From: Hyphomicrobiales bacterium
GTDB taxonomy: Bacteria > Pseudomonadota > Alphaproteobacteria > Rhizobiales > Rhizobiaceae
Assembly: GCA_003577315.1 (NCBI GenBank)
Contig: QEVK01000016.1
Location: 62,001 to 126,000 of the forward strand
Direction of reading: 5' to 3'
DNA: 64,000 nucleotides
Part shown: piece by piece, positions 16,488-26,183 of the stretch
Position numbering within the stretch: the first letter of the stretch is position 1
Layout: each line of letters starts with the position of its first letter
The notes under the pieces: model-generated
Databases searched by the model: none
What the model saw: the letters and a program-made list of their open reading frames with translations, nothing else
What the model was told of the DNA's origin: nothing
Program-made: the position numbers and the translations under genes

Positions 16488-17671
16488 ATGAACATCAAGA
16501 GCCTTATCCTCGGCTCCGCCACCGTGGCCCTCGCCGCGACCGGCGCCCAGGCGGCCGACGCGATCGTCATCGCCGAGCCGGAGCCCACGGCGCCGGCTAC
16601 TTCTACATCCCGGGCACCGAGACCTGCCTGCGCATCAGCGGCTGGGTCCGTCATCAGCTCGACACCGTCGCCAGCGGCACGACCGTTGAGCGCGGCGTTG
16701 CCGGCGCTGCGATCGTCGAGACCCGCACCCGCACCCGCGAGCGCGGCATCCACCAGACGACCGCCGCGCAGATCAACCTCGACGCGCGTTCGGAGACCGA
16801 GTACGGCACGCTGCGCGGCTGGGTCCAGCTCGAGACCCCGGCCGGTGCGGGCACCGACCGCTCCCACCCGCTGGGTGACGTCGGCGTCGCCATCAACCGC
16901 GCGCTGATCCAGCTCGGCGGCCTCTACATGGGTTACGCCGACTCGCTGTTCTCCTCGTCGAGCAACTTCGGCGGTTCGGGCCTCGGCAACTACGGTGGCT
17001 TCACCTACGCCGATACGTTCAACTACCACTACGAGCAGCGTCACCAGATCGGCTACCAGTTCTCCGGCGGCAACGGCTTCTGGGGCGCGATCGCCATCGA
17101 GCACGACGCGGCCGTGAACAACTACACCCCGGACGTGGTCGGCAAGATCGCCTACCAGCAGGCCTGGGGCGGCGTCTGGCTGGCCGCCGGCTATGACGAG
17201 AGCGCCGACGGCGTCGGCATCCGTGGTGGCGTGCAGGCGACGTTCTCGCCGCTCACCGTCCGCCTCGACGGCTACTACCAGAGCAACGCCGACGTTGCTT
17301 ACGGTCGCGCCGCTCGCTGGGCCGTGCAGGGTACCGCGCTGTACCAGATCAACCCGAAGCTCGGCCTCGCGGTCGGCCTCGAGTATCGTGACGACCTCGT
17401 CGCCAACGGCGCCACCGTCCACACGGCGGCCGCGCTCCACGGCGTTGCCGGCCCGCTCGTCGGCGTCCCGGCTGCCGGCAACTACTTCTCCGACGGTCAC
17501 GCCTGGGCTGCCCAGGTCGGCCTGAACTGGCAGCCGGTCCAGAACTTCCTGATCGGCGCGGACGTCGTCTACAACAAGGCGAAGTTCTCGGAGGCCAACG
17601 CTGCGGGCCACACCTACACCCGCACGGCCGACACCACGTCGTTCCGTCTGCGCTTCCAGCGCAACTTCTAA
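16488..17671 (+). pseudogene. Omp2-type porin with 28-bp frameshifting deletion
   Basis: Starts with an intact ATG and signal peptide (MNIKSLILGSATVALAATGA), then runs to AEPEP. At 16586/16587, 28 bp are missing compared with the first porin; they encode VEYVRVCDVY. The frame shifts and ends prematurely at 16907. The correct frame resumes as GAGYFYIPGTETCLRISGWV and reads without a stop to the barrel end RLRFQRNF at 17671. Restoring 28 bp gives exactly 404 codons, so the rest of the gene is under coding constraint. Either the lesion is recent or it is an assembly error at a repeated sequence. The intact product would be a major outer-membrane porin. Confidence 0.85.
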
Positions 17672-17693
17672 TCCCTCGCGGATTGGGTAAAAG

Positions 17694-17728
17694 GAACCCG
17701 GCGGGCAACCGCCGGGTTCTTTCTTTTG
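17694..17728 (+). terminator. Rho-independent terminator of the second porin
   Basis: An 11-bp stem GAACCCGGCGG with GCAA loop, followed by TTTCTTTT. It is the inverted counterpart of the hairpin after the first porin. Confidence 0.92.
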
Positions 17729-17735
17729 TGACGCC

Positions 17736-18641
17736 ATGGAATTGTGGATCCCCATCACGCTCGCCGCCGCCTTCCTGCAGAACCTGCGCTCGGCGACCCA
17801 GAAGCACCTCAAATCCGTGATGGGCACCACCGGCGCCACCTTCGTGCGCTTCGGTTTCGGCCTGCCTTTCGCGCTCCTCTTCCTGTGGGCGCTGACGGCC
17901 TTCGGCGGCCACGCGGTTCCCGCGCCCGACGGACGCTTCCTGCTGTGGGTCGCCGTCGGCGCCTTCGGGCAGATCGGTGGAACCTTCCTGCTCGTCCACC
18001 TCTTCTCGCACCGCAACTTCGCGGTCGGCACCGCCTACTCGCGCACGGAGCCGGCGCAGGCGGCGCTGTTCGCGCTGGTCTTCCTCGGCGAGAGGACCGG
18101 CCCCGGCAGCCTCGCCGCCATCACCATCAGCGTGCTGGGCGTGATGCTGATCTCGGTCGCGCACATGCACATGAGCTGGCGCAACATGATCGCCTCGGTG
18201 TTCGCCCGCAACGCGCTGACCGGGCTTGCCTCGGGCGCGCTGTTCGGCGTGGCCGCGGTCGCCTATCGCGCCGCGTCGCTGGCGCTCGGAGGGCCGAACT
18301 TCATGATGCAGGCGGCCGTCACGCTCGTGTGGGCGCTGGCGCTGCAGACGCTTGCCATGTCGGCGTGGATGGCGTGGAAGGATCGGGCCGAGTTCGCGCG
18401 CATCGCGCGGTCCTGGAAGCCGTCGCTGTTCACCGGCTTCGCCGGCGCCAGCGCCTCCTTCGGCTGGTTCATGGCCATGACGCTGCAACAGGCGGCCATG
18501 GTCAAGGCGCTGGGGCAGGTCGAGATGCTGTTCACCTTCGCCGCGTCGGTGTTCGTCTTCCGCGAAAGGATCAACCGCATCGAGACCGCCGGCTGCATCC
18601 TGATCGTCGCCGGCATCGTCGTCCTGGTGCTGGCCGGTTAG
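17736..18641 (+). CDS. EamA/DMT-family transporter
   Basis: A 301-residue inner-membrane protein with ten predicted helices in two EamA repeats: helices from residue 4 (WIPITLAAAFLQNL) to about 140, and from about 165 to 300. The second repeat ends with AGCILIVAGIVVLVLAG. Drug/metabolite transporters of this type usually export metabolites or import amino acid-like solutes; the substrate cannot be told. The start lies 8 bp after the porin terminator's T-tract, so it needs its own promoter or read-through. It is convergent with argB. Confidence 0.82.
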   Translation: MELWIPITLAAAFLQNLRSATQKHLKSVMGTTGATFVRFGFGLPFALLFLWALTAFGGHAVPAPDGRFLLWVAVGAFGQIGGTFLLVHLFSHRNFAVGTAYSRTEPAQAALFALVFLGERTGPGSLAAITISVLGVMLISVAHMHMSWRNMIASVFARNALTGLASGALFGVAAVAYRAASLALGGPNFMMQAAVTLVWALALQTLAMSAWMAWKDRAEFARIARSWKPSLFTGFAGASASFGWFMAMTLQQAAMVKALGQVEMLFTFAASVFVFRERINRIETAGCILIVAGIVVLVLAG

Positions 18642-18705
18642 GGCACAAGGGCCCGAAGCGCGCCCCGGTCCGTGACGCGCCCGGGGGCGGGCGGGCGGCC
18701 CGGCC

Positions 18706-19564
18706 TCAGGGCACGATCAGCGTGCCCGCGCCATGCTCGGTGAACAGCTCGAGCAGCACGGCGTGCGGCGTCTTGCCGTTGAGGATGACGACGCCTTCCA
18801 CCCCGCGCTCGATCGCCTCGATGCAGGTCTCGACCTTGGGGATCATGCCGCCGGAGATGGTGCCGTCGGCGATCAGCGCCCGCGCCTCGGCCACCGTCAG
18901 CTCGTCGATCAGGTTCCTGTCCTTGTCGAGCACGCCGGGCACGTCGGTCAGGAACAGGAGCCGCGTGGCGTTGAGCGCGCCGGCGATGGCGCCGGCGAAG
19001 GTGTCGGCGTTGATGTTGTAGGTGTGGCCGTCGCGGCCGGGCGCCACCGGCGCGATCACCGGGATCATCTCGGAGCGGGCCAGAAGGTCGAGCAGCGTGC
19101 GGTCGACCTCGACCGGCTCGCCGACGAAGCCGAGATCGAGCACCTTCTCGATGTTGCTTTCGGGATCGCGCATGGTCTTGCGCGCCTTCTGCGCGAACAC
19201 CATGTTGCCGTCCTTGCCGCACAGGCCGATCGCCCATTCGCCCTCGGCGTTGATGAGGGCGACGATCTCCTTGTTGATCGAGCCGGCCAGCACCATCTCG
19301 ACGATCTCGACCGTGCGGCGGTCGGTGACGCGCAGGCCGCCCTCGAACTTCGACTCGATGCCCATCTTGGTCAGCATGGCGCCGATCTGCGGCCCGCCGC
19401 CATGCACCACGATGGGGTTGACGCCCGACTGCTTGAGCAGCGCGATGTCGCGGGCGAAGGCCTTGCCGAGCTCGGTGTCGCCCATGGCGTGGCCGCCATA
19501 TTTCACGGGCGGCCGAGAGCAGGCGCGCCTGCTCTGCGGCGGTGGCAAGCTGGTCGGCGGTCAT
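18706..19564 (-). pseudogene. argB: Acetylglutamate kinase with short 5' deletion and frameshift
   Basis: From [10 protein letters not shown] to the C-terminus ([11 protein letters not shown]) the protein is a normal N-acetylglutamate kinase, the second step of arginine synthesis, with the [11 protein letters not shown] and DVPGVLDKD segments. The normal rhizobial start [18 protein letters not shown] is also present at 19564 but in another frame. The expected intervening segment, about LPYMQRYDDKTIV, is missing. The junction lies near 19507. Restoring 38 bp gives 299 codons, the usual length. An N-truncated product would lose the first beta strand with the nucleotide-binding lysine. Because argB is needed for arginine synthesis, suspect an assembly gap unless another copy exists. 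Confidence 0.85.
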
Positions 19565-19706
19565 GGGGTCCTCGGAGGCTCCTCGGGGCGGCGGGGAAAC
19601 GTTCTGGCGCGTCTCATAACGGCAAGCGGCCGGCGAGACAATCGCCAACCGCCTCCACCTGGTTCCGCCCGGCACGATGCGGCCGGGCGGTCTGCCCGGA
19701 CGCTTC

Positions 19707-20708
19707 CTAGAGCGGCTTTTTTATCCACTTCTGGAAGACGCCGATGATGCCTTCGCGGAAGAGGAGGACGCAGACGACGAAGATGACGCCCTGGATGATG
19801 GTGACCCATGCGCCGAAGGTGGCGAGGTAGTTCTGCATGGTGACGATGACGGCGGCGCCGACGATGGGTCCGAACACGGTTCCCATGCCGCCGATCAGCG
19901 TCATGAGCACGACCTCGCCCGACATCGACCAGTGCACGTCGGTCAGCGAGGCGAGTTGGAACACGATCGCCTTGGTGCCGCCGGCAAGCCCGGCGAACGC
20001 CGCCGACAGCACGAAGGTGGCGAGCTTGTAGCGGTTGACGCGGTAGCCCAGCGAGGTGGCGCGCGCCTCGTTCTCGCGGATCGCCTTCAGCACCTGGCCG
20101 AACGGCGAGTGGATGATGCGGTAGATGGCCAGCATGCCGCCGAGCGCGATCGCCAGCACCACGAAGTAGAGCGTGAAGTCCGAGCGCAGGTTGATGAAAC
20201 CGAACAGCATGCCGCGCGGCACCGCCTGGATGCCGTCCTCGCCGCCGGTGAAGGGGGCCTGCAGCGAGAAGAAGAACACCATCTGCGCAAAGGCCAGCGT
20301 CACCATGGCGAAGTAGATGCCCTGGCGGCGGATGGCCAGCGCGCCGATGACGAGCCCCAGCACCGTGGCGGCGGCCACGCCCGACAGGATGGCCAGCTCC
20401 GGCGGCAGGCCCCACACCTTGGCGGCGTGGGCGCTGATGTAGCTCGCCGAGCCGAAATACGCCGCATGGCCGAACGACAAGAGCCCCGTATAGCCCAGGA
20501 GAAGGTTGAAGGCGCAGGCGAACAGCGCGAAGCACATCACCTTCATCAGGAACACGGGATAGAGGAAGAAGGGCGCCGCCAGCCCGGCGGCCAGCAGGGC
20601 CAGGAAGATCGCCGCATGGTGGCGCGGCATGCCGGTGGCCGAGGCGCGCCCGGCCGCGACCGGGGCCGGGGCGGCGTGGCTGGCGGCGGTGTGGTTGGCG
20701 GCGGACAT
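19707..20708 (-). CDS. livM: Branched-chain amino acid type ABC permease LivM
   Basis: A 333-residue inner-membrane permease with about ten helices. The family hallmark LLLGYTGLLSFGHAAYFG lies near residue 75 and the ATPase-contact loop KAIRENEARATSLGY near 208. The start at 20708 overlaps the livH stop (TGATG), so translation is coupled. It is the last gene of the six-gene operon livJ2-livG-livF-livJ1-livH-livM. The system imports a branched-chain amino acid or a related hydrophobic solute from the periplasm. Confidence 0.9.
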   Translation of the reverse strand: MSAANHTAASHAAPAPVAAGRASATGMPRHHAAIFLALLAAGLAAPFFLYPVFLMKVMCFALFACAFNLLLGYTGLLSFGHAAYFGSASYISAHAAKVWGLPPELAILSGVAAATVLGLVIGALAIRRQGIYFAMVTLAFAQMVFFFSLQAPFTGGEDGIQAVPRGMLFGFINLRSDFTLYFVVLAIALGGMLAIYRIIHSPFGQVLKAIRENEARATSLGYRVNRYKLATFVLSAAFAGLAGGTKAIVFQLASLTDVHWSMSGEVVLMTLIGGMGTVFGPIVGAAVIVTMQNYLATFGAWVTIIQGVIFVVCVLLFREGIIGVFQKWIKKPL

Positions 20709-21595
20709 CACGCGGCCCTCCCGAACAGGCCGGCCGGCTTGACCAGAAGCACGATGGCCATGATGACAAAGATGACGACGGACGAGGCTTCCGGGTAGAA
20801 CACCTTGGTCAGGCCCTCGACCAGGCCGAGCCCGAAGCCGGTGACGATCGAGCCCAGGATCGAGCCCATGCCGCCGATCACCACCACCGCGAAGACGACG
20901 ATGATCAGGTCCGCGCCCATGTTCGGGTTGACCGAGTAGACGGGCGCGGCCAGCACGCCCGCGAACGCCGCCAGCGCCACGCCGAAGCCGTAGGTCAGCG
21001 TGATCATGCGCGGCACGTTGATGCCGAAGGCCCCGACCAGCGTCGGGTTCTCGGTCGCCGCCCTCAGGTACGCCCCGAGCCTGGTCTTCTCGATCACGAA
21101 CCAGGTGGCGACGCACACGGCAAGCGAGGCCACCACCACCCAGCCGCGGTAGTTGGGCAGGAACATGAAGCCGAGGTTCTGGCCGCCGGCGAGCTGCGGC
21201 GGGATCGAGTAGGGCAGGCCCGAGATGCCGTACTGGTTCCTCAGCAACCCCTGGATGATCAGCGCAAGCCCGAAGGTCAGCAGAAGCCCGTAGAGGTGGT
21301 CGAGATGGTAGAGCCGCGCGATCATCAGCCGCTCGAGCACGATGCCGAAGGCGCCGACCACGATCGGCACGATCAAGAGCGCCCACCAGTAGCCGATGCC
21401 GAGATAGTTCAGAAGCATCCAGGCCACGAACGCGCCCAGCATGTACTGGGCGCCATGGGCGAAGTTGATGATGTTCAGCAGCCCGAAGATCACCGCAAGG
21501 CCGAGCGACAGGATCGCGTAGAACGACCCGTTGATCAGGCCGAGCAGCAGCTGGCCGAACAACGCCTGCGGCGGGATTCCCAAGAGTTCAAACAT
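20708..21595 (-). CDS. livH: Branched-chain amino acid type ABC permease LivH
   Basis: A 295-residue inner-membrane permease with about eight helices. It begins MFELLGIPPQALFGQ and has the typical LNIINFAHGAQYMLGAFVAW segment near residue 42 and the AATENPTLVGAFGINV coupling loop near 195. The ATG at 21595 matches the family start; the frame runs 16 codons upstream without support. It pairs with LivM to form the membrane channel. The receptor gene lies 78 bp upstream. Confidence 0.9.
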   Translation of the reverse strand: MFELLGIPPQALFGQLLLGLINGSFYAILSLGLAVIFGLLNIINFAHGAQYMLGAFVAWMLLNYLGIGYWWALLIVPIVVGAFGIVLERLMIARLYHLDHLYGLLLTFGLALIIQGLLRNQYGISGLPYSIPPQLAGGQNLGFMFLPNYRGWVVVASLAVCVATWFVIEKTRLGAYLRAATENPTLVGAFGINVPRMITLTYGFGVALAAFAGVLAAPVYSVNPNMGADLIIVVFAVVVIGGMGSILGSIVTGFGLGLVEGLTKVFYPEASSVVIFVIMAIVLLVKPAGLFGRAA

Positions 21596-21673
21596 CCGAT
21601 TGCCCCGGCGAGCTTTGTCATAAGGCGGGCGCGCGCCCGGCAAGACGGGCGCGCGCCGCGTGTCGGATCCGCG

Positions 21674-22873
21674 TTACTTGACCAGCGGGCAGTTGCCGTC
21701 GGCCATCGGGCGGAACGCCTTGTCGGCGGGGATGGTCGCCAGCGTCTCGTAATAGTCCCAGGCGCCGCTCGACTGCTCGGGCGACTTGACGCGGAACAGG
21801 TACATGTCGTGTACCTTGCGGCCGTCGGCGCGGATCTCGCCCTTGCCGAACAGCGGGTCGTCGGTCGGCATCTCCTTCATCTTGGCGATGACGGCGTCGG
21901 CCTCGTTGGTGCCGGCGGCCTCGACGGCCTTCAGATAGTGCAGCACGCCGGCATAGACGCCGGCCTGCACCATGGTCGGCTTGTCGCCGTCGGCGGCCTC
22001 GAAGCGGGCCGACCATTCGCGGGTGCCGTCATTCAGGTCCCAGTAGAAGCTCTCGGTCAGCACCAGGCCCTGCGCGGTCTGCAGGCCGAGCGCATGCACG
22101 TCGGTGATGAAGATCAGCAGGCCCGCGAGCGCCTGGCCGGCCTGGGTGATGCCGAACTCGGCCGCCTGCTTGATCGAGTTGATGGTGTCGCCGCCGGCAT
22201 TGGCCAGGCCGATCACCTTGGCGCCGGAGGCCTGCGCCTGCAGCAGGAAGGAGGAGAAGTCCGTGCCGGGGAAGGGATGGCGCACGGTGCCGACGACCTT
22301 GCCGCCCGCGGCCTCGACCACGGCCGCCGTGTCGCGCTCCAGCGCATGGCCGAAGGCATAGTCGGCGGTCAGGAAGAACCAGGAATCGCCGCCCTGCTGC
22401 ACCATGGCCGAGCCGGTGCCGTTGGCGAGCGCCCAGGTGTCGTAGGTCCAGTGGACGGTGTGCGGGGAGCAGGCCGGGCCGGTCAGGTCGGACGAGGCCG
22501 CGCCGGAGTTGATGAACAGGGCGTTGGCGTCCTTGATGATCTCGTTGACCGCAAGCGCGGCCGAGGAGGTCGGCACGTCGACGATGGCGTTGACGCCGTC
22601 CTGGTCGAGCCACTGGCGGGCGATGGTGGAGGCGACGTCGGGCTTGTTCTGGTGGTCGGCCGAGACGATCTCGACCTTGATGCCCTTCTCGGCCGCGCCG
22701 AAATCCTCGGCCGCCATGCGCGCGGCGATCACCGAGCCTTCGCCCGACAGGTCGGCATAGATGCCCGAACGGTCGTTGAGCACGCCGATCTTGACGGTGA
22801 TGTCCTGCGCCAGTGCGCTCGTCGCCATCAGCGACGCGGCGAGCGACGCCAGCAGAAATCCTGTCTTGGTCAT
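21674..22873 (-). CDS. Branched-chain amino acid type ABC receptor (first copy)
   Basis: A 399-residue periplasmic receptor with a Sec signal peptide (TKTGFLLASLAASLMATSALA, cut after about residue 22). The mature part is type I periplasmic-binding fold: VKIGVLNDRSGIYADLSGEG, then KVEIVSADHQNKPDVAS. Such receptors bind branched-chain amino acids, amides or aromatic acids; the SADHQNK variant is common in alphaproteobacterial receptors of unassigned ligand. It is about half identical by eye to the second receptor at 24660-25865, so the operon has duplicated and diverged receptors serving one permease. Confidence 0.88.
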   Translation of the reverse strand: MTKTGFLLASLAASLMATSALAQDITVKIGVLNDRSGIYADLSGEGSVIAARMAAEDFGAAEKGIKVEIVSADHQNKPDVASTIARQWLDQDGVNAIVDVPTSSAALAVNEIIKDANALFINSGAASSDLTGPACSPHTVHWTYDTWALANGTGSAMVQQGGDSWFFLTADYAFGHALERDTAAVVEAAGGKVVGTVRHPFPGTDFSSFLLQAQASGAKVIGLANAGGDTINSIKQAAEFGITQAGQALAGLLIFITDVHALGLQTAQGLVLTESFYWDLNDGTREWSARFEAADGDKPTMVQAGVYAGVLHYLKAVEAAGTNEADAVIAKMKEMPTDDPLFGKGEIRADGRKVHDMYLFRVKSPEQSSGAWDYYETLATIPADKAFRPMADGNCPLVK

Positions 22874-22920
22874 ATTCTTCTCCTCCGTTGTCGGCGCGGT
22901 CGAAGCCGGCCTTTCCTTGC

Positions 22921-23656
<736 letters not shown>

Positions 23657-23664
<8 letters not shown>

Positions 23665-24412
23665 GTCCCGCTCCGATATAGGCCTCGATCACCCGAGGGT
23701 CCTTCGACACCGTGGCGTAGTCGCCCTCCGCCAGCACCTTGCCCCGCGCCAGCACCGTGATCGTGTCCGACAGCGACGCCACGACCGACAGGTTGTGCTC
23801 CACCATCAGGATGGTGCGGTTGGCCGAGATGCGCCTGATCAGCGCCGAGATGCGCTCGACGTCCTCGTGGCCCATGCCCGCCATCGGCTCGTCGAGCAGC
23901 AGCATCTCCGGGTCCAGCGCCAGCGTGGTGGCGATCTCCAGCGCCCGCTTGCGGCCATAGGGCAGGTCGCCGGCATTGGTCGCCTCGAACTCCGACAGCC
24001 CGACATCGGCAAGCAGCGACCGCGCCTCCTCGTCGAAGGAAGACAGGACCTTCTGCGAGCGCCAGAAGTCGAACGAGTCGCCGCGCCGCCGCTGCAGCGC
24101 GATCCTCACATTCTCCAGCGCCGTCAGGTGCGGGAACACCGCCGAGATCTGGAACGAGCGCACCAGGCCCAGCCGCGCGATGTCGGCCGGCGACAGCGCC
24201 GTGATGTCCTCGCCCTTGTAGGTGATCTTCCCCCGCGTCGGCGCAAGGAACTTCGTCAGAAGGTTGAAGCACGTCGTCTTGCCGGCCCCGTTCGGGCCGA
24301 TCAGCGCGTGGATCTGCCCGCGCCGGACATTCAGATCGACTCCCTCGACCGCAAAGAAACCCTTGAACTCCTTCGTAAGGTCCTGTGCGGCCAGTATGAC
24401 CCCGTCGCTCAT
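23657..24412 (-). CDS. livG: Liv-type ABC ATPase LivG
   Basis: A 251-residue ATPase with Walker A GPNGAGKTTCFNLL near residue 40, the LivG-type insert VRSFQISAVFPHLTALENV, the signature position reading PYGRKRALEIATTLAL in place of LSGGQ, Walker B MLLLDEPMAGM and the switch segment MVEHNL. The signature variant is normal for LivG. The ATG at 24412 (MSDGVILAAQDL) was chosen because it begins the fold; the upstream 65 codons look non-coding. A 247-bp gap separates it from the second receptor gene. Confidence 0.9.
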
Positions 24413-24659
24413 GCGTTCCTCATACCCATCGGCCGCGTCGCACGGACGCGGATTTCTTGCGATGAGGCCTCCTCCCAGGAAGCGCTCAGGCCGTTCCCGG
24501 CCGCTTGTTTTCATCCCCGGGCAGGAAAGTTGCACAACCATGCCCGCCAACACAAGGTCGTATAAATACGGCACCGGAATACGGCACCGGCCCCCCTGCA
24601 ACCCCACCCGCCCCGGCGTGCGGCCGGGACGGATGGCAGCGGGCGGCGACGCCTCCCGC

Positions 24660-25865
24660 TCAGTTGCCCTTGACGAACGGGCAGGCGCTCTGCTCGAGCG
24701 GCTGGGCCGCGTCCTGCGGCGGGATCGTGCGCAGCACCTTGTAGTAGTCCCACGCGCCGGTCGATTCGGCCGGCGTCTTGACCTCGACGAGGTACATCTC
24801 CTTGATCAGCCTTCCGTCGGCGCGCACGGTGCCGCCGGGCGCGAAGAAGTCGTCGACCGGCATCTCCTTCATCTTCGCGGCGACGGTCGGGCCGTCGTCG
24901 GTGCCGGCCGCCTCGATGGCGCGCAGATAGTGCAGCACCGACGAATAGGTGCCGGCCTGCACCATGCCCGGCATGCGGCCGGTGCGCTCCTCGAAGCGCT
25001 TCGACCATTCGCGGCTGGCGTCGTCGCGGTCCCAGTAGAAGGCGGTGGTGGCGAGCAGGCCCTGCGCCGTCTCCAGCCCCAGCGCATGCACGTCCGAGAT
25101 GACGATGACCAGGCCGGCGAGGTTCTGCCCGCCCTGGGCGATGCCGAACTCGCCCGCCTGCTTGATGGCGTTGATCGTGTCGGTGCCGGCATTGGCGAGG
25201 CCGACGATCTGCGCGCCCGAGGCCTGCGCCTGAAGCAGGAACGAGGAGAAGTCGGGGCTGCCCAGCGGATGGTTGACGCTGCCGGCGATGGTGCCGCCGC
25301 CGGCCTCGACCACGCGGGTGATCTCCGCCGCCATCTGGTGGCCGAAGGCGTAGTCGGCGGTGAGCAGGAACCACGAATCCTTGCCCTGCTCGAGAACCGA
25401 CTTGGCGGTGCCGACCGACTGCGAATAGGTGTCGAACACCCAGTGGAAGCCGGTGGGCGAGCAATCCTCGTTGGTCAGGCGGGTGGTGGCGGGGCCGGTC
25501 ATCAGCGTGACCTTGCCCATCTCCTTGCCGATGGTGTTGACCGCGATGGCCACGGCCGAGTTGGTCAGGTCGGCGATGGCGTCGACGCCGTCGACGTCGA
25601 ACCAGCGCCGCGCCAGCGCCGAGGCGACGTCGGCCTTGTTCTGGTGGTCGGCGGAAATGATCTCCACCTTGATACCCTTGGCCTCGGCGTCGAAATCCTC
25701 GACCGCCATGCGCGCGGCCTCGGCCGAGGTGAGGCCGCCGAAATCGGCGTAGGTGCCGGTCTGGTCGTTGAGGACGCCGATGCGCACAACCCCGTCGCTG
25801 AGCTGCTGGGCCGAGGCAAAGGACGTCGAGGCCAAAAGGGCCGCGAGAATGCCAAAGCGCTTCAT
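24660..25865 (-). CDS. Branched-chain amino acid type ABC receptor (second copy)
   Basis: A 401-residue periplasmic receptor with signal peptide MKRFGILAALLASTSFASA. It is paralogous to the receptor at 21674-22873, sharing VEIISADHQNKADVAS, DYAFGH, DFSSFLLQAQASGA and ISDVHALGLETAQG, and a Cys near the end (SACPFVKGN). The ATG has an excellent AGGGAGGAGATC ribosome site. As the first gene of the liv operon it is probably the most highly expressed. Two receptors imply two related ligands for one transporter; the ligands are not shown by sequence. Confidence 0.87.
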   Translation of the reverse strand: MKRFGILAALLASTSFASAQQLSDGVVRIGVLNDQTGTYADFGGLTSAEAARMAVEDFDAEAKGIKVEIISADHQNKADVASALARRWFDVDGVDAIADLTNSAVAIAVNTIGKEMGKVTLMTGPATTRLTNEDCSPTGFHWVFDTYSQSVGTAKSVLEQGKDSWFLLTADYAFGHQMAAEITRVVEAGGGTIAGSVNHPLGSPDFSSFLLQAQASGAQIVGLANAGTDTINAIKQAGEFGIAQGGQNLAGLVIVISDVHALGLETAQGLLATTAFYWDRDDASREWSKRFEERTGRMPGMVQAGTYSSVLHYLRAIEAAGTDDGPTVAAKMKEMPVDDFFAPGGTVRADGRLIKEMYLVEVKTPAESTGAWDYYKVLRTIPPQDAAQPLEQSACPFVKGN

Positions 25866-26183
25866 GATCTCCTCCCTGTCGATCGCACTGTGGTGACGGA
25901 AGGACAGCAGATCAAATCGCGCCGCCAATATCGACTCCTTTTCATGCACACCCGGTGTGCGGTCGCGCACAGCCGCGCTTCGTGCGACGCGGCGCGCGGC
26001 CGCGCACCGCAGGCGCGAGCCACATTTCGCACCGCAACAAAAATTGTCCGCCGCGAAACGCCCGAACGCGGGAACCGATGGCCGCCTAATCGGTTTAGCA
26101 GTATTGCGCTCGCGCGCAGCCCCTCGCCTGTCCCGGGGGTCGCGCCACCCGTCCCGTTGGCCTGCCACAGAGACTAGACCAGA
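25866..26183. other. Divergent intergenic region between liv operon and ndvB
   Basis: A 318-bp region that must contain promoters for the leftward liv operon and the rightward ndvB. It mixes GC-rich palindromic stretches (around 25960-26030) with AT-richer parts near 25910 and 26085-26105. No specific operator or RNA element could be recognised. Confidence 0.45.

Noticed and set aside
16928-17671. Separate gene starting at ATG 16928 within the second porin
   Set aside because: It is the continuation of the porin after the 28-bp frameshift; the upstream sequence in this frame is porin as well.
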